Assembly (NCBI RefSeq): GCF_019059575.1
Contig: NW_024881618.1
Coordinates: 620,001-684,000, forward strand
Direction: 5' to 3'
DNA length: 64,000 nt
DNA from: Amphibalanus amphitrite
Taxonomy: Eukaryota > Arthropoda > Thecostraca > Balanomorpha > Balanidae
Under the pieces are notes generated by a model. It worked only from the letters and a program-made list of their open reading frames with translations. It was not told the origin of the DNA and ran no database searches. Made by a program: the position numbers and the translations under genes. Below are positions 49,121-62,222 of this stretch, one piece after another (within the stretch, counting starts at the first letter, position 1; the number at the start of each line of letters is the position of its first letter).

Positions 49121-50451
49121 TCCTGGTGGAGATGTTACGGCTGCCGAGTGTGGTGTAAGGGCGTCTCAGCAGCGTAGGATCCTCGGCTCAGTAGCGGAAA
49201 GTCCTGTGATACCGAATTCGCTTGTGTGCCATGCTAACATGTAAGTTGTGGAAATATAACACGTGCTTTTTTAGAAGTAATTCGTTTGATTTCAGCTCAG
49301 TTTCAGAGCCTGATAACTAGATCAACCGTCTAATTTTGATATCGGTTCTGACGGCGTGTATTAAATGAGAGACGGAGTGGCGTGACAGCCGGGAAGACCC
49401 GATTACCGCAATAGATCAATGAAATGACGTCAAGCAGTCCAGTGCACTGGGTGGAATGTCCCGACTGTCGGGATACAAAGCCACGGTGATTGCCAGACTG
49501 GTGACAATCACTGAACAAATGTTGGTCCCGAGTTATTCCTACTGCATAACCCAGCGATCGGGTGTGATAAATGATTGTGTTGTCCGTCCATCTCTGTCAT
49601 CTTTAGTGACGGATGACTGCGGCATTGTTCTACCATTTGGACGACGTTTTCCGACAGTAAATGTTACCCTATGTCTATAACATCCATTGAGGAGGTAATT
49701 GTGGCCACAGTGTTGGAACTCGATTGTTCTTGCCAATCATTGGCATATCAATGAAAACATCGTTTCAGCGAGCAGTCATTGGCAGATAATATACGAGTAC
49801 ACCCTTTCCGACTTCCCGTCTCCTGCGGCCCAATCGGTCAGAAGATCAGCGTTTCGCGTATGGCCACTAGGATGACTACCTGCAGATGACTTGGACTGGT
49901 GCTGCGTTTTTGAATTTCTCCGAACATCTCGGCCATGTCTCGAGTGACGGGTATTGCGCCCGGATGAGTCTAGTCTGACGGCCGTCCTGCCCACTCACGC
50001 AGCCGGAGCGAGGGAGGGAGATCTCTCGGCTACGCGCGGTGCTGAGCGGGTGTCGAAGTCAGTGAAAATGCCTTGGGCGGTGACCACTGACCAGGTCAAC
50101 TCGGTCAACTTTGGTCAACTCGTCGTGTGTTAGGTATATTTTTCTCGCCGCTGACGAGGAACAGAATCAGAATCAGTGTCAGTTGAGAAGAATCAGTGTC
50201 ATCTGTAATGACCACTGTTCCCCGAAACAGGTATATCAGGTCTCGGTGTTCCGTTCAGTTTTTGGCCCCGCGTCTGCCCAGACTGCGTCCCCCGCGGCGG
50301 GCTGGTGACGCTGTGCCGAAAATGTCCAGCGCGTCTGATGTGGCTGCGGGGCCTCGTGTCGCATCCATCCTGCCGTCTCATTAGTCCTGTCTGAAACTGA
50401 CACGCCGCCGCGCGCTGAGCCGGCGTACGGGCCAGAGCGGCGTTCGCGGAA

Positions 50452-50532
<81 letters not shown>

Positions 50533-51235
50533 GCCACTGACTGAAGGGAGAGCCTCGAACTGACTGAAGGCGGGATATGGAACAGACTGAAAGCTGGTCC
50601 TCAAGCTGAATGAAGGTAGTACAATGAAGGAATGAAGGAAGGTAGTACGAGGAGCCTCGCATGCATCGACAGACGATTTCGCGCGCAGATTACGATAGTT
50701 ATCAGATATTTGCTTGTTTGCGCAGCCTGTGTGGTATAGCTAATGTTGATTTTTTTTAATGGTCGGCCATCAGACCTGGCCTGGTGAACTGACATCGTAG
50801 GGTGGCTGACCTTGGTGCTCACCTGAAAAAGGTGGTCTCAGACTAATAGTTTCACACATCTTGAAAGAAAACATGATAAAGTGAGTACAGTGTAAACAAT
50901 GTGCGCAGCAGTGCTGTTTTTACCTTATTGAAAGACCGCGAGGCGTCGCTCATTTTAGAACAGTCCCCGGCGGTACGCGGGTCATTCCGCTGCCCTGACC
51001 GCCGGATGACTCTGCCCCCCCCCCCCGTCCACCTGTCGCCGGTGTGCCGGCAGAGGGGGTTAGGGGGGGCGGTGCACCGCCGGCGGCGGCGCCGTGTACC
51101 GCCGTCCGTGTGTGCCCGTATTGATCGCTGAGCCTGTGCAGACTATAAGGCGGCCGACTGTGGCTGGACGGCCGAGTGGCCCGCCAGCCGCCGACGGGAA
51201 GGCACCGCGACCTACTGACCGCCGGCCGACACACC
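49121..51235. other. Gene-free interval
   Basis: No coding exon seen. It contains a 74-bp (GA)n microsatellite at 50455-50530 and repeated GGTCAACTC near 50093-50122. Possibly intergenic or intron of an unidentified gene. Confidence 0.4.
50455..50530. repeat. (GA)n microsatellite
   Basis: Uninterrupted GA dinucleotide run of about 37 units. Confidence 0.97.
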
Positions 51236-51611
51236 TGTCATAGGTCAGTGACACGCTGCCCGTCACAGGTCAGTGACACACCTGTCACACCTGTCACAGG
51301 TCAGTGACACATCTGTCACAGGTCAGTGACACACCTGTCACAGGTCAGTGACACGCCCGACATAGGTCAGTGACACCTGACACAGGTCAGCGATAACAAG
51401 GCCGTCATAGGTCAGTGACACACCTGTCACAGGTCAGTGACACCAGTGATACAACTGTCACAGGTCGGTAACACACCTGACACAGACCAGTGACACACCT
51501 GACACACGTCAGTGAAAGTCAGTGACACCCATCACAGGTCATTCAGTGACACACCTGTGTCACAGGTCAGTGGCAGCTGTCACAGACTAGTGAAACATTT
51601 GTCACGGGTCA

Positions 51612-53460
51612 GTTTATTTGTTTATTTGTTTATTAGGCATTGTCAGCCACAGGCAAAACCCAATGACGGCTGAGGTCAAAGTAAAATATAAACACGCACA
51701 CGCACACACGCACACACACAAGACACACACTATTTCATCACACCTGCCTACGCACATGCATATGCCTAACCCACCACAGACAAAAACCGCGGGACATCTG
51801 GAACCCAAGGCTGCGGCTAGATATTGACCCGGGGAATCGATTGCGACCCTTATTTTGGCGATCAGACGAACCCTTGAGGCACTTTTGACGCGCCCCTTCC
51901 TTTAAAGGGACCCTCCCACCTTCAAAAAAGTTTATAAATTGGCATGAAAGTGATGTCGCTCGGTTCAGAAAGAGCGGAAACGAATATCTACCAAATTTCA
52001 CCAAAAAATATTCACCGGTTTTCAAGATATTAGACTTTTACTTTTGTTTACTTTTTGGGATCTCCACTGTTCCTAGTGACTTTATTTGGAAGCAATAGTT
52101 TGGCGGCTGAAAGTGCGGCACTTATTGCGCGCAAAGCAGCATATACCACCGCGTGCTACAAAACGTTTTAGTCAAACATTTAAAGCTCGTTAGATATCTG
52201 CGCTGGCGTCACACATTCAGAGGGGTATACCTATACAATAGCCCCTCTGAATCAAAATGCTGCAATTTTGAAATTCAATATTTCCGATTTAAGGCATTTC
52301 TCGATGTTGTGAGTGCCGAAACCGGTAATTGTGAGCCAGGGACCCCATTTTGGCTATCTCAACTCAAATCTAATGTTAAGGTGGGAGGGTCCCTTTAAGG
52401 GCCGATTAAGGGGTAAGGGGTAAGAGCTAGGGCCAAATAAAGGTCATATTCTTGCTCCCCGTCCCCCAATCGCCCTGATATGAGTTTTTTAAGCGATTCT
52501 GAATCCGACGCTGTATTCGTTGCTGTTGCTGACGCTAACTAACTTCACGGACATTTCAAAGAAAAGGTGTTGTTCTATATACCCTGCGTTGAACAAGCCC
52601 GTCTGCCTAGAGTGCCGGCCAGGAACACGCAGCGAAAACATAGTCACAAGTAGCCCACAGTCCAGTCGGCCGGCAAACACAGAGCGTATGAACTTCAGGT
52701 CGGTCTGAACAAGTCTAGCTTTGATGGACATACAGTGAAAATGTTGGAGGAGAGACTCATAGTCCATCGAGCACCGGCTATGTGTCTTGGCGCCTAACCA
52801 CATCAGGTAACGGTGTTGCAGTCTCTCCAATCTCGCAAGGTGAGTAGGTGCTGCGCCACTCCAGACGACACTCGCGTATTCCACAACCGATCTGACATGG
52901 GCATTGTACGCCGCCATGACTGCCCGGTGATCGAAGTACGGCAGCCGGGTACGGTGTGAGACCTGCATGCTGCGCATAAGTAGACCTAGCATGCGGTTGG
53001 CCTTGCTCACACAGGCGTCAACATGCGCGCCAAATGTTAGCCTGGAGTCCAGGATCACACCCAGATCTCTGATCTCCGTACACCGCTCGAGTTCGTGACC
53101 ATCTAAAAAGTATGATGATGCGATGGGAGATGTACGTACGTAGAGTAAAGGTGATGGTCTTGCATTTAGCCGGATTGAGCCTAAGATGCCATGTTTTTGA
53201 CCAGTCACTAAGACGGCTTAGATCAGCCTGAAGAGAGTTGACGTCCGCTGGACATTGAATTCTGTGGAAAATTTTGACATCATCAGCATATGACAGTGAG
53301 CTGGTCTGAAGTTGAGACGGAAGGTCAGCTACATAACATGTGAAGAGAATCGGACCGAGAATGCTGCCTTCCGGAACTCCAGATTGCACTGGGATCCAGT
53401 CCGAGTGCTTGCCATCCAGAATGACCCGCTGATAGCGGTGGCTGAGGTAAGAATCAGTCA
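51612..53460 (-). mobile_element. 5'-truncated Jockey/CR1-like LINE
   Basis: Minus-strand reading: SYLSHRYQRVILDGKHSDWI, the RT motif GVPEGSILGPILF, then LSYADDVKIF (catalytic ADD). In a shifted frame comes RDLGVILDSRLTFGAHVD, and then a C-terminal region ending near 52489. So there is 5' truncation and at least one frameshift (around 53110-53210). The 3' end has a (CAAATAAA)n-type tail (51612-51635 on the plus strand). A TTAA-flanked MITE sits in the 3' UTR. The insertion split a minisatellite; TCAGT next to both ends may be the target duplication. Confidence 0.88.
51906..52394. mobile_element. 489-bp TTAA MITE (Kolobok/piggyBac-like)
   Basis: Perfect 17-bp inverted ends AGGGACCCTCCCACCTT, flanked on both sides by TTAA (51902-51905 and 52395-52398). 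No open frame. TTAA duplication is typical of piggyBac and Kolobok; the AGGG terminus favours Kolobok-like. It is inserted in the LINE's 3' region. Confidence 0.92.
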
Positions 53461-53655
53461 GTGACGCAACACCTGTCACAGGTCAGTTTCACAACTGTCA
53501 AAGGTCAGTCAGTGACACACCTGTCACATGCCAGTGATATACCTGTCACAGGTCAGTGACACAACTGACCTGTCACAGGTCAGTGGGACTTGTCACAGGT
53601 CAGTAGACAGTAATACAACTATCACAGGTCAGTAATACAACTGTCACAGGTCAGT

Positions 53656-55541
53656 TAGTGGTGAAACATGTCATTGTATTGACCAGCCGTGCGATAGGTA
53701 CGTACCCTGAATGGGGTGGCCAGCTGGTTAGCTTTTATGGTTACCCGTCACTCGTTGCACTAGTTCTGAATGGAGTGCGAGTCCATCATTCCCGGCGACC
53801 CACCGTTCGGTACGCCGGCTCTGAATGGAGGGGGGGTAGTCGGTCCGTGTTTACGGCCACCCGCCCCCTCTCAGCGGCGGCCGCAGTTTACGATACGGGA
53901 GGGGCGGACCGGGACGTTTACGATACAGAATGGGCGGGACCGGGCGGCCGGGACGCTCCCAGACGAACAATTAGCGCAGCGGGGGAGCGTCTTATCTAAT
54001 TAACTAGTAACTGCACATAACCCCGGAGCAGGTCGGCAGCGACCGCCGCCAGCAGCTGGAGTCAATTAGGTGCGGCGCCTTATCGGCCGGGGACCGGGCC
54101 CGCGGGTATCATGTTACCGATCTGCCGGCGAGGACGACCAGACACTTGGGAGGCGGGCCGGGAACGGGATGTCGAGCCGCTGATACTTTACATAAATAAA
54201 GTTATACACCTGACTAGGTGGGTGCGCACATTGTGAAGTGCCTGCACTTCATCGCCGACTTCATACACCCTCCTACATCGCCGACTCCTGCTGTGGGACG
54301 GACGTTCGCTGAAGTCCCCGCGTTACGAGCGGTGTCAGCGCAGGTGGCGAGGTGCAGCGTCGGTCGATGATGGCCCCATCCGGCCGCGAACGGCCCGCCG
54401 GAATGCATTGTAGCGCTGGGTCGGGCAGGAAAGTCAGCCATCGATCGGCGGACCAGCTACAGCAGCCGAGAGCAGCAAACTTATTAATTATGAGCAGGTG
54501 ATAATGTGCCGCGGGGACCCTGTAAGGCTCAGCTGAGCGGTGACGGGCGGTGACACGAAATTGGAGTTGGACAGACGCGCGGGTCGGAAAAAGAAGGCGA
54601 AGAAAGTTCGGAGGAAATGTTCGACGTCTGGCAGTCGTTATTGAAAGATCCTTTGCATAATTAAGTGCCTTATTGTCGCCCGTCGCTGTTTAGGTCAATA
54701 TGCTGTCTGCCCGTCTGCAGTCTGCATTTGCGATGACTGCACGCTACGAGCTGTGCCAGTGCCGACTTTGTGCTGTTTCTGACTGTCTCGCGGCTGCCGT
54801 TTGAGAGCGCCCCATTGCTGACCGGGCCGGGCCGGTGCCCGGTACCGTTCGGCGGCCGGCCGGCGCACAGTATCTCTCACCGGCTAATCCCTGCTGACCT
54901 TTTGGGCTCTGAGAATGTAGCGCCGGCCGCCGATGGCGATATCGACCAGCGAACCCGATCACAACTGTCCTGGTGACGCTGGGAAAGCGGCAGTAGAGAG
55001 CGCTGGTACTGCCGTTGGACAGTGGACTGTCTCTAAAGCTAGACATTTATATTGCACCGCTCGACCTGCCACATTTTGCAACGTTCGTCGCCTATGTAAC
55101 GCTTGATATTTGCGAGTTAACAGCGTCTACATGCACAATGTATACCTATTTGCACTGTTTATATTGCATGCTAAGGAGTTCAACAGAATAGTTAGGTAGG
55201 TACACCTACATACTACCTACTATGTTTTGCGCCACGCGCCATGCTCCCATACAACCTTCGGATATCAATGTCAACAAGTCCTTCTCCGAAAGCCTCATTC
55301 TAACTGCTGAGTGACGCTTTGTGACACTGTGTTGCAGCTGTCGGCGGAGAGAGAGGGGCGACCTGTTCTGCTGGGAGCAGAGACAAGCGGCCTGTTCTGC
55401 TGGGAGCAGAGACAAGCGGCCTGCTCTGCTCTCCGGCTGAGGGCGAGGTGACCCGGTCAGCTCCCCGACGGCAGCCTGCCCTGCTCTCCGGAGGGGCGGC
55501 GGCGGCCGTCCGCCGGCCCCGGCCCGGCCGGCCCGGCCGCC
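53656..55541. other. GC-rich gene-free interval
   Basis: Short direct repeats (TTTACGATAC-GGGGCGG, about 53885-53945) and a 31-bp tandem repeat (CTGTTCTGCTGGGAGCAGAGACAAG, 55365-55430) just before a possible first exon. No supported coding region. The density of CG dinucleotides suggests promoter or unmethylated DNA. Confidence 0.4.
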
Positions 55542-55680
55542 ATGCCGTCCTCCCTGCGCGACGAACGCTCCAGCCGCGGCTCTCGGGATACCAGTCCGGC
55601 CACCGGCTCGGCGCGCGGCTCGGCGCGCGGCTCCAGCTCCGCGGCGCCGCGCACATCGCACAGACGAAAAACGGCACGAG
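55542..55680 (+). CDS. Possible first coding exon of an unidentified gene
   Basis: An ATG in good context (GCCGCCATG) opens 46 codons beginning MPSSLRDERSSRGSRDTSP, rich in Ser, Arg and Ala (GSARGSARGSSSAA), ending at CACGAG/GTCAGT, an acceptable donor in phase 1. It lies in a GC-rich, CpG-dense patch. I do not recognise the family and see no partner exon to 64000, so the gene, if real, has a long first intron containing the LINE and the LTR element. Low-complexity sequence like this can also arise by chance in GC-rich DNA. Confidence 0.3.
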
Positions 55681-56584
55681 GTCAGTGGGAATGGGCGCTC
55701 AGGGGTGCAGACCGGGCAAATTAGAGCACAGAAGCCGTTCACGATCACACACAGGATACATAGAACTGATTTCGCAGATTGAACAGAACTCAGACACTTT
55801 ACACAGACACATGCTACTCGGGTCGGGCCCTATCAGCATGTTCCGCTCTTTCTGGACCGGGGTGCCCACCAACAACTACCGGGCCCACGGTGTGTGTATA
55901 ACCCTCGGGCGGCCAACCCGTCGCATGTCCATCGCGGCCACCCGTCATGTCACACACCGGGGCCGCCGGCACTGTGCGCCGCACGCAACGGTAATCCACT
56001 TACCGTTGTGACGTCACACAGTGACTTTGAGGCGTCGCCCACTGCCCAGTATTTGTGACGTCACCAGGAGCAAACGATGACGTAACGACGACTGTGCCGC
56101 TGACAAAGTTCATTAATGACGCTCTGAAACTCAGAATTTCATTTTCTGTGGGTGGACGTTAGAAGTTGGGCAATGCAGCATGACGTGCACTTTTATACAG
56201 TGCTGCCAGCAAGGTATCTGTAGCTATGCATAGATTAGGTATGTATATTTCAGTTCATCTAGGTAAGTTGGCGTTCCTAACTTGGCGTTCCTTTTATAAG
56301 ACCAGCGTTAACTTACTAACATCAGATTCCACTATTTCCATCATCATCACGTTTATTAAGAAACAAAAGAATACACAAAATCAAGATAAGTAAGAACTGG
56401 TGCAAAAGCACTCGAAAGTGCTTAATTCGAGGCACCAGCTCTGTTAAAGAACATACAAGCAAATAAACACATACACACATATACAAGAACTTAAAATGGA
56501 TTCAAACAAACTAAATCGCCGGTCGCCGCCACCAAACCGAACGCGTCGCGCATTAGAGGTTGTCCAGAGAGCCCCGTTGCCGAC

Positions 56585-59500
56585 GCCACCCCACCGAGAT
56601 TTGTTTGTTTTTTGTTTGTTTTGTTGGGTTAGGCCCTTTCGGTCGACAAGACCATTGCAGAGCCGGAAGGATGATAGGAATTAGGGGGAGACATTGGTCT
56701 GGGCAGGCACCCTAGTGAGTCGCCGGGGCTGAGCCCGTCCAGAGGACAGGCCATCCAGCCCCAAGGCACTCACTGCACCCGGCTACGGGGTGCGCTCCCT
56801 CAGGAGCAGCGGTGCCGCTCCAAGGGAGCAGCCCGCATGAGATAAAGTTGCCTGTCCAGCCCGGAGGGGGGTTGCGGCGTGGAGGAGAAGGATTTCTGTA
56901 TCCTGAGGATAGAAGCACGGATAGGTGACCCCACCGAGACACGCCCATCCCGCCTCGTAATTAAATAGTCAGAGTGTTGGGATTGTAAAGCGCCCAGAAT
57001 TAAGTAAGAACGTTTGGAAGTGTTGAGCCACCGCCCGGCCGCCGCCACTATTTAGGTTGGTGCCATGAAGAAGGATTTCCAATTTTTTATTAGTTTGGTA
57101 TTCATGAAAGTTAGTATGGAGTGTTTGTGATACTTTTTGGTAAAGGATGCGTCTTTGAAGTAAAAACAATGGACATGCTGTGATGAAATGACGAACGCTT
57201 TCTATGCTGTGACCACAAGGGCATGCCGGAGAATCTTGTTTTTGAATGTTAAATTGTTGTGAATTTAAATCGGACATTCCATTTCTTAGTCGCGAATGTA
57301 GGATGTTGCCTGTCTTTGACCCAAACGAGTAGTATTTTGGTGGCTGGGGGGAGCCAATATGGTGTACAATGTGTTTTTTGAATTCTACTATGGATAAGGA
57401 TTTAAATGTTGCCGGTAGTTCGTTGTACTCTTTGCTTGTGGTGATAAAGAATGATCGTTGATATGATGATGTTTTCGGACGTTGGATCGTGTGGTCATGG
57501 GCATTTCTTAAAACCAACTGTGTGTCTGTCACCCTTGTGTTTGTTATAAGTTCTTGTATGTACTTCGGTAAAATTGGTTTCGATTTAACGAGTTTGTGAT
57601 ATAGTGACAATCTGTGAATGCGTCTTCTTGTCGTTAGTCTGTCCCATCCTGTCTCGAGTCGTAATTTGTCGGAGGGTGTTCTAAAGAGTGCTCCTGTCGT
57701 CAGTCTAGCCGCTCTGTTTTGCAATGTCTCCAGTCGTGTCGTGTCCTGTACTGTGATATGTCCGTCGTAAACAGTGTCACAATAGTCAAAGTGTGGTCTT
57801 ACATAGGTAGTATATATTTGGTGAAGGATGGGTCTTGGCAAATATTGTGCAATAGGATACAATGGACTGAGGGATATGTTAACTTTTTTGCATATTTCGT
57901 TAATATGACAATGAAAGCGAAGATCGTCAGAGAAAATTAAACCGAGATGTTTGTGTGATTTTGCTAGTGGTATTGCTTTCCCTCCGAACGAAAGAGTCGG
58001 TGGCATTTTGGAGTGTTGTCTGTGAGTGAATGTTTGTTGCACTGTTTTGTCGGCGTTGAAAGTGATAGCCCAATTTCTTCCGTATTCGAAAATAGAGTCC
58101 AGGTCTTTTTGGAGCGATTGTTCTGTTTCGCGTAAGTCAGTTTCTGAGTGTGAGGCATAAAGTGATGTGTCGTCAGCGAAAAATAAAATATTGTGCTGTG
58201 TCTGCTTTGAAAGGCCGTCAAGATAGATAAGAGCTAAAAGTGGTCCGAGGACGGAGCCCTGCGGGCATCCTGCATTTATGGTCTGTGGTTCTGACAGTGT
58301 GTTGTTTATGCGTACCATTTGAATACGGTTTTTGAGATATGACTCCAACCATTCTAAAAGTTTTCCAGTTATTCCAAAATCATGTTCGCATTTGAATAAC
58401 AAGCCTTTATGCCAAATTTTGTCAAAGTACTTTGCAATGTCCAAAAAGATAGCTGTGAATTGTTTTCCTGTGTCTAACGATTTATACATGTTGTTTGTTA
58501 GATAAAGAAGTTGTTGTTCAGTGCTGTGATTTTCTCTATAACCACTTTGTTTTTCCGTGAGGAGTGAGTTTTCTGTAAAGTGAGAATACATTTTTCTGTA
58601 AACTATTTTTTCGAATACCTTTGAAAGAGCTGATAAGATACTAATTGGTCTATAACAAGTAAAATCTGAGGGGGATCCTTTATTCTTGTAGATAGGTGTT
58701 ATGTGGGCAACTTTGAATGTTGATGGAAATTTGCCTTCTGCAAGTGATTTGTTAAATAAACGAGACAAAGGTTCTGCAATTAAAAGAGCTGTCATTTTCA
58801 ATAATCTCACAGGAATTTCATCTGGGCCAGTTTATTTGTTGACGTTAAGACTGTTCAACAGTTGTAATACCTCCCTTTCACTTGTCCGGATGTTTTCGAG
58901 ATTAGGTGTGGCTATTTGTTCGGGTGTAATATCTGGAAGCTGCTGCGAGTCTGAAATGTTGAGTGTCGATTGGGCGGCAAAGTGGTTGTTAAGTATTGCT
59001 GCTTTTTCGGGGTCCGTTGTGATAATGTCGCCATTTGGTGTTTCTAGCGGTGGAATTATGTCAGTTCTGGATTTTCCCATTAGCTTACGCAATGTCTGGT
59101 GATAGGTATTTTAACGGATTGGGCTTCAACACCAGTAGTTTTTTAACTTCGTTCTGCATGTATGCATTTTTTAACCGTCTATTAAGCTGCGTTACTTTGT
59201 TTCGCTGGTATCTCCATCTGTCCCAGTGGTAGTCCAGATTTGTGTTCTTGGCTTTCTTGAATAGTCTATCCCGTTTCCTTATATTCCTCTTCAACTCAGA
59301 AGTGACCCATGATTTTTTGTTGGACTGTATTTTCACGCTTTTAGTCGGTATTGAGGCAACAGCTGCGTCGTATATTGTTTTCGTAAAATTTGTTGTCGCT
59401 GTGTCTACGTCACTGTCAAGTAAACGATCCCAGTCAGTGTCCATTAAAAGATTTGTAAGACGAGTTGTGTCCATATTTGTGTAGTCCCATATCAGTCTAG

Positions 59501-60750
59501 TGTCCGCTTGATTTTGTAAGGGCAACATGAAGTTTAACGATGCGAATATTGGGCAATGATCCAAATTAGCGAATGGAGATAATGTACCGCTCTTAGTGAT
59601 TATTTCTGTACAATTCGTGAATATCAAGTCTCTTAAATTACATGAGTTTCTTGAAAAACGCGTTGGCTCTGTTATTAGTTCGTGCAAACATAATCCATCA
59701 GCGGCGTCTTTTAGCGCATTGTCAAATGGTGTAACTCCACTGCTGCGAATTTGTAATTGTTCACTTAAGTATGCGTTTCCTGCGTTGAAATCTCCTAAAA
59801 TTAATGTGGCAGTGGGTGTATGTCTTTGCGCCTGTAGCACGGCTTCCGAGAAATTTCCAATGAAATTGTCTAATTTGTCAACTGGTTGGTTTGGTGGCAA
59901 ATATAGACAGCATATGATTAGAGTGAAAGCTTTAGTCTTTACTTTGACCCAAAGCCATTCATGGTTTCCTACTTCTAGATCTATTAACCTCTGCACAGGC
60001 AAAGACGAGTGTACATAGACTGCGACTCCCCCTCCATGTCTGGTTCTGTGTTTGGTTATTGGAGCGTGGTATCCTTCAATTGCGTACAAACTGCTTGCAA
60101 CAGTACAATCCAGTTTTGTTTCTGTTAGGGCCATGATTTTAATGTCGTTAGCGTTGATGAATTGGTGAAGCTCGTCTAACTTTTGCGTCGCTGTTATACT
60201 GTTGATATTTATATGTGAAACATTTAGAGCGTGTGTGATATTCGGTCCAGGATTTGTTTCTACGCCACCTATAACAAGCAAGCTTTGCAAATTTTTGTGC
60301 TCCCCTAGGCGTTTCCAGTGTTTGTGTGTTGTATGGATGCTAAGAGTTATGTGACATTTTCTTGTTTCTAGCGATAATAATTTAGTTCGCAGGTGATGTG
60401 GCCAGGATAGGATAAGATAGGATAGGATAGGATAGGAACTGTCTAGCGGCGACGAGCGGACGGCGGCTGCGAATTTACGAGGCAGAATAAATGTTACGAG
60501 GCAGTATAAATGTGAATGGATGTGAAAGTGCATTTTTCGTATTTTGGTATCAACGACTCGTCGACTGTATAAATGCGTTGTTATTAACAGGACGAGCTTA
60601 TCGTTTGACTCGTCTAAACGATGCTCCCGTTCAATCAACTCGAGCAATAACAGTCTCAGTCCATCCGGCTTTCTGCCGCCCACGTTTTTGTAAGGTCATC
60701 TCAATATTCATCACTGCTTATCGAGATAGTCGGCATTTTACGTGTTCCAT
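56585..60750 (-). mobile_element. Nearly full-length CR1/L2-like LINE
   Basis: The minus-strand order is 2A-like motif, apurinic endonuclease, RT, C-terminal region, 3' UTR. Frame 60683-59085 holds GGVETNPGP (residues 139-147), then EN blocks (TETKLD, GDFNAGN, LDHCPIFASL). A shifted frame (59092-58832) continues to a TAA after SLNVNK, and 58810-56969 holds the RT: FLDIAKYFDKIWH, GCPQGSVLGPLLALIY, FFADDTSLY, and a late CPCGHSIESVRHFITACP motif. So one frameshift and one stop break it. The 3' UTR ends in an (AAAC)n-like tail near 56590. The 5' end is near a (GATAG)n microsatellite; the exact start is unclear. Confidence 0.9.
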
Positions 60751-62222
60751 TGCTTTTGCATTTCTTCCCCAACGGCAGGCACCGTTGGCCGTGTACTTAT
60801 ATTACTATTCCTAGATGGCGTTAGTAGTGAGCGCCTGAATACATACTGTGCCGGAGGGCCTCCAACCCAGCATCGCGCTAGTCGGCTCAACCGGGACGCA
60901 TACATCCTACTTCGCAAACAAAGATAACAGATTTGATTTGACAAAAATAAAAGAGTAGCTTTGAATCCTCCAATCTCCCGTGAATCACCTTTTGAGACTG
61001 AGTACCCAGAACCGCCTCCGCCTGCCAATATCCGGACGAAAAACGACAACAAAACGTGCCTGCCTGATACGAGACTTGTGCAATGTGCATGTGACAATGC
61101 TCATAGTGAAGTTGTGACGGAATCGCTCGTTTTGAAGTTATTTACCGCTTTAACTGATGTCAGATCCGAATATTTTACAGCAACTGCACCATAACTGTCA
61201 TTAGTGCTCGCTACGATTGCTATCGTAGAAGCTTCAATATTTCACCAAATCTTAGCGGCTGACACGGCATGCCTCGGCATTTGGCAATGGTCGCTGCAGA
61301 ACTTTGTGCTGTAGCTCTCCGAGCAGGGAATTCACATTGTTAACCTTTTGATGTTTCTTTCAACGGATTGTGAACAAAGTTTTAGCACTATAAAGTTAGT
61401 CATCTTCGTAAACCATAAGTTTAGTGCCAGTGGCTCTGAATCATTTGAGAACGGCTTAGAATTTCAAAAAGCTCCGTTGATAAGTCGCCAGTAACGTTGT
61501 TTGGTGCCGTAGAAGTTTTTTCGGTAGGTAATAACTCCCGATCAAAGTGAGCTAGCGAGTCTGTTGAGCCATCAATTCACTCAGAAGGCACTGCCACATC
61601 GAATGATAGGCAACATGGCGTCATCCAAGCGGCTTAACCGCGTTGCTTTGACCTGACCTTGACCTGAGGTCAACATCCTAAAGTGACCGGACCCAAGCAA
61701 AAAGCATACCATTCGACGCGCCTGGCCACCACGAGCATGATGATGCCATATTCGCGGCTCTGCCATGATTTGTGGCGTTTATATCTGTATACGCAAAGCA
61801 TACATATTGGAAGCCCAATGCGAGGAGTTGTTTTTAGTAAATTGGTTACCTAACTTTTGGGGGGAGTAGGTATGCCCCCTCCTGCACAGCATCTCAAAGC
61901 ACTTGAAGAAAAGGCGGCTGCGGAAATGCGACTGTCACAAAAGGTCATGTTTTTCCATGCATATGTAAGACACCTCAGTCTTCAGATACAGCCTCCGGTC
62001 TTACTGCATGTCTCTGTATTCCTGTGTTCTCAGCTTGACCGAACACACAACACACAACCAGCCGCGCCTCCGGCCGCGCTCCACACACACACCCTCTGCC
62101 CAGCGCTCTGCTCTGCTCTGCTCGCGCGCCGACGCGCGACCGCTTCCCGCCACAGCCGGGAACACGATTTAGCCGTGCATCCTTCACGGCTCTCGGCCAC
62201 TAAATAATATTATACCTACTTA
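60751..62222. other. Gene-free interval with an AGGTCA-repeat fragment
   Basis: No exon recognised. 61645-61690 carries TTTGACCTGACCTTGACCTGAGGTCA, and flanking sequence (GAATGATAG, CATCATCG-like) resembles the inner element at 44360-44500, so this is probably a fourth fragment of that repeat family. The left part of 61850-62222 may be LTR sequence of the adjacent Gypsy element. Confidence 0.45.

Larger units (their letters stand above)
51236..53655. repeat. CACAGGTCAGTGACAC minisatellite split by a LINE insertion
   Basis: Units near ACACCTGTCACAGGTCAGTG fill 51236-51612 and resume at 53462-53655; the 1.85 kb between is a LINE. The core GGTCAGTGAC is shared with the MSTO1 3' array, so the two arrays may have a common origin. 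Confidence 0.9.
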
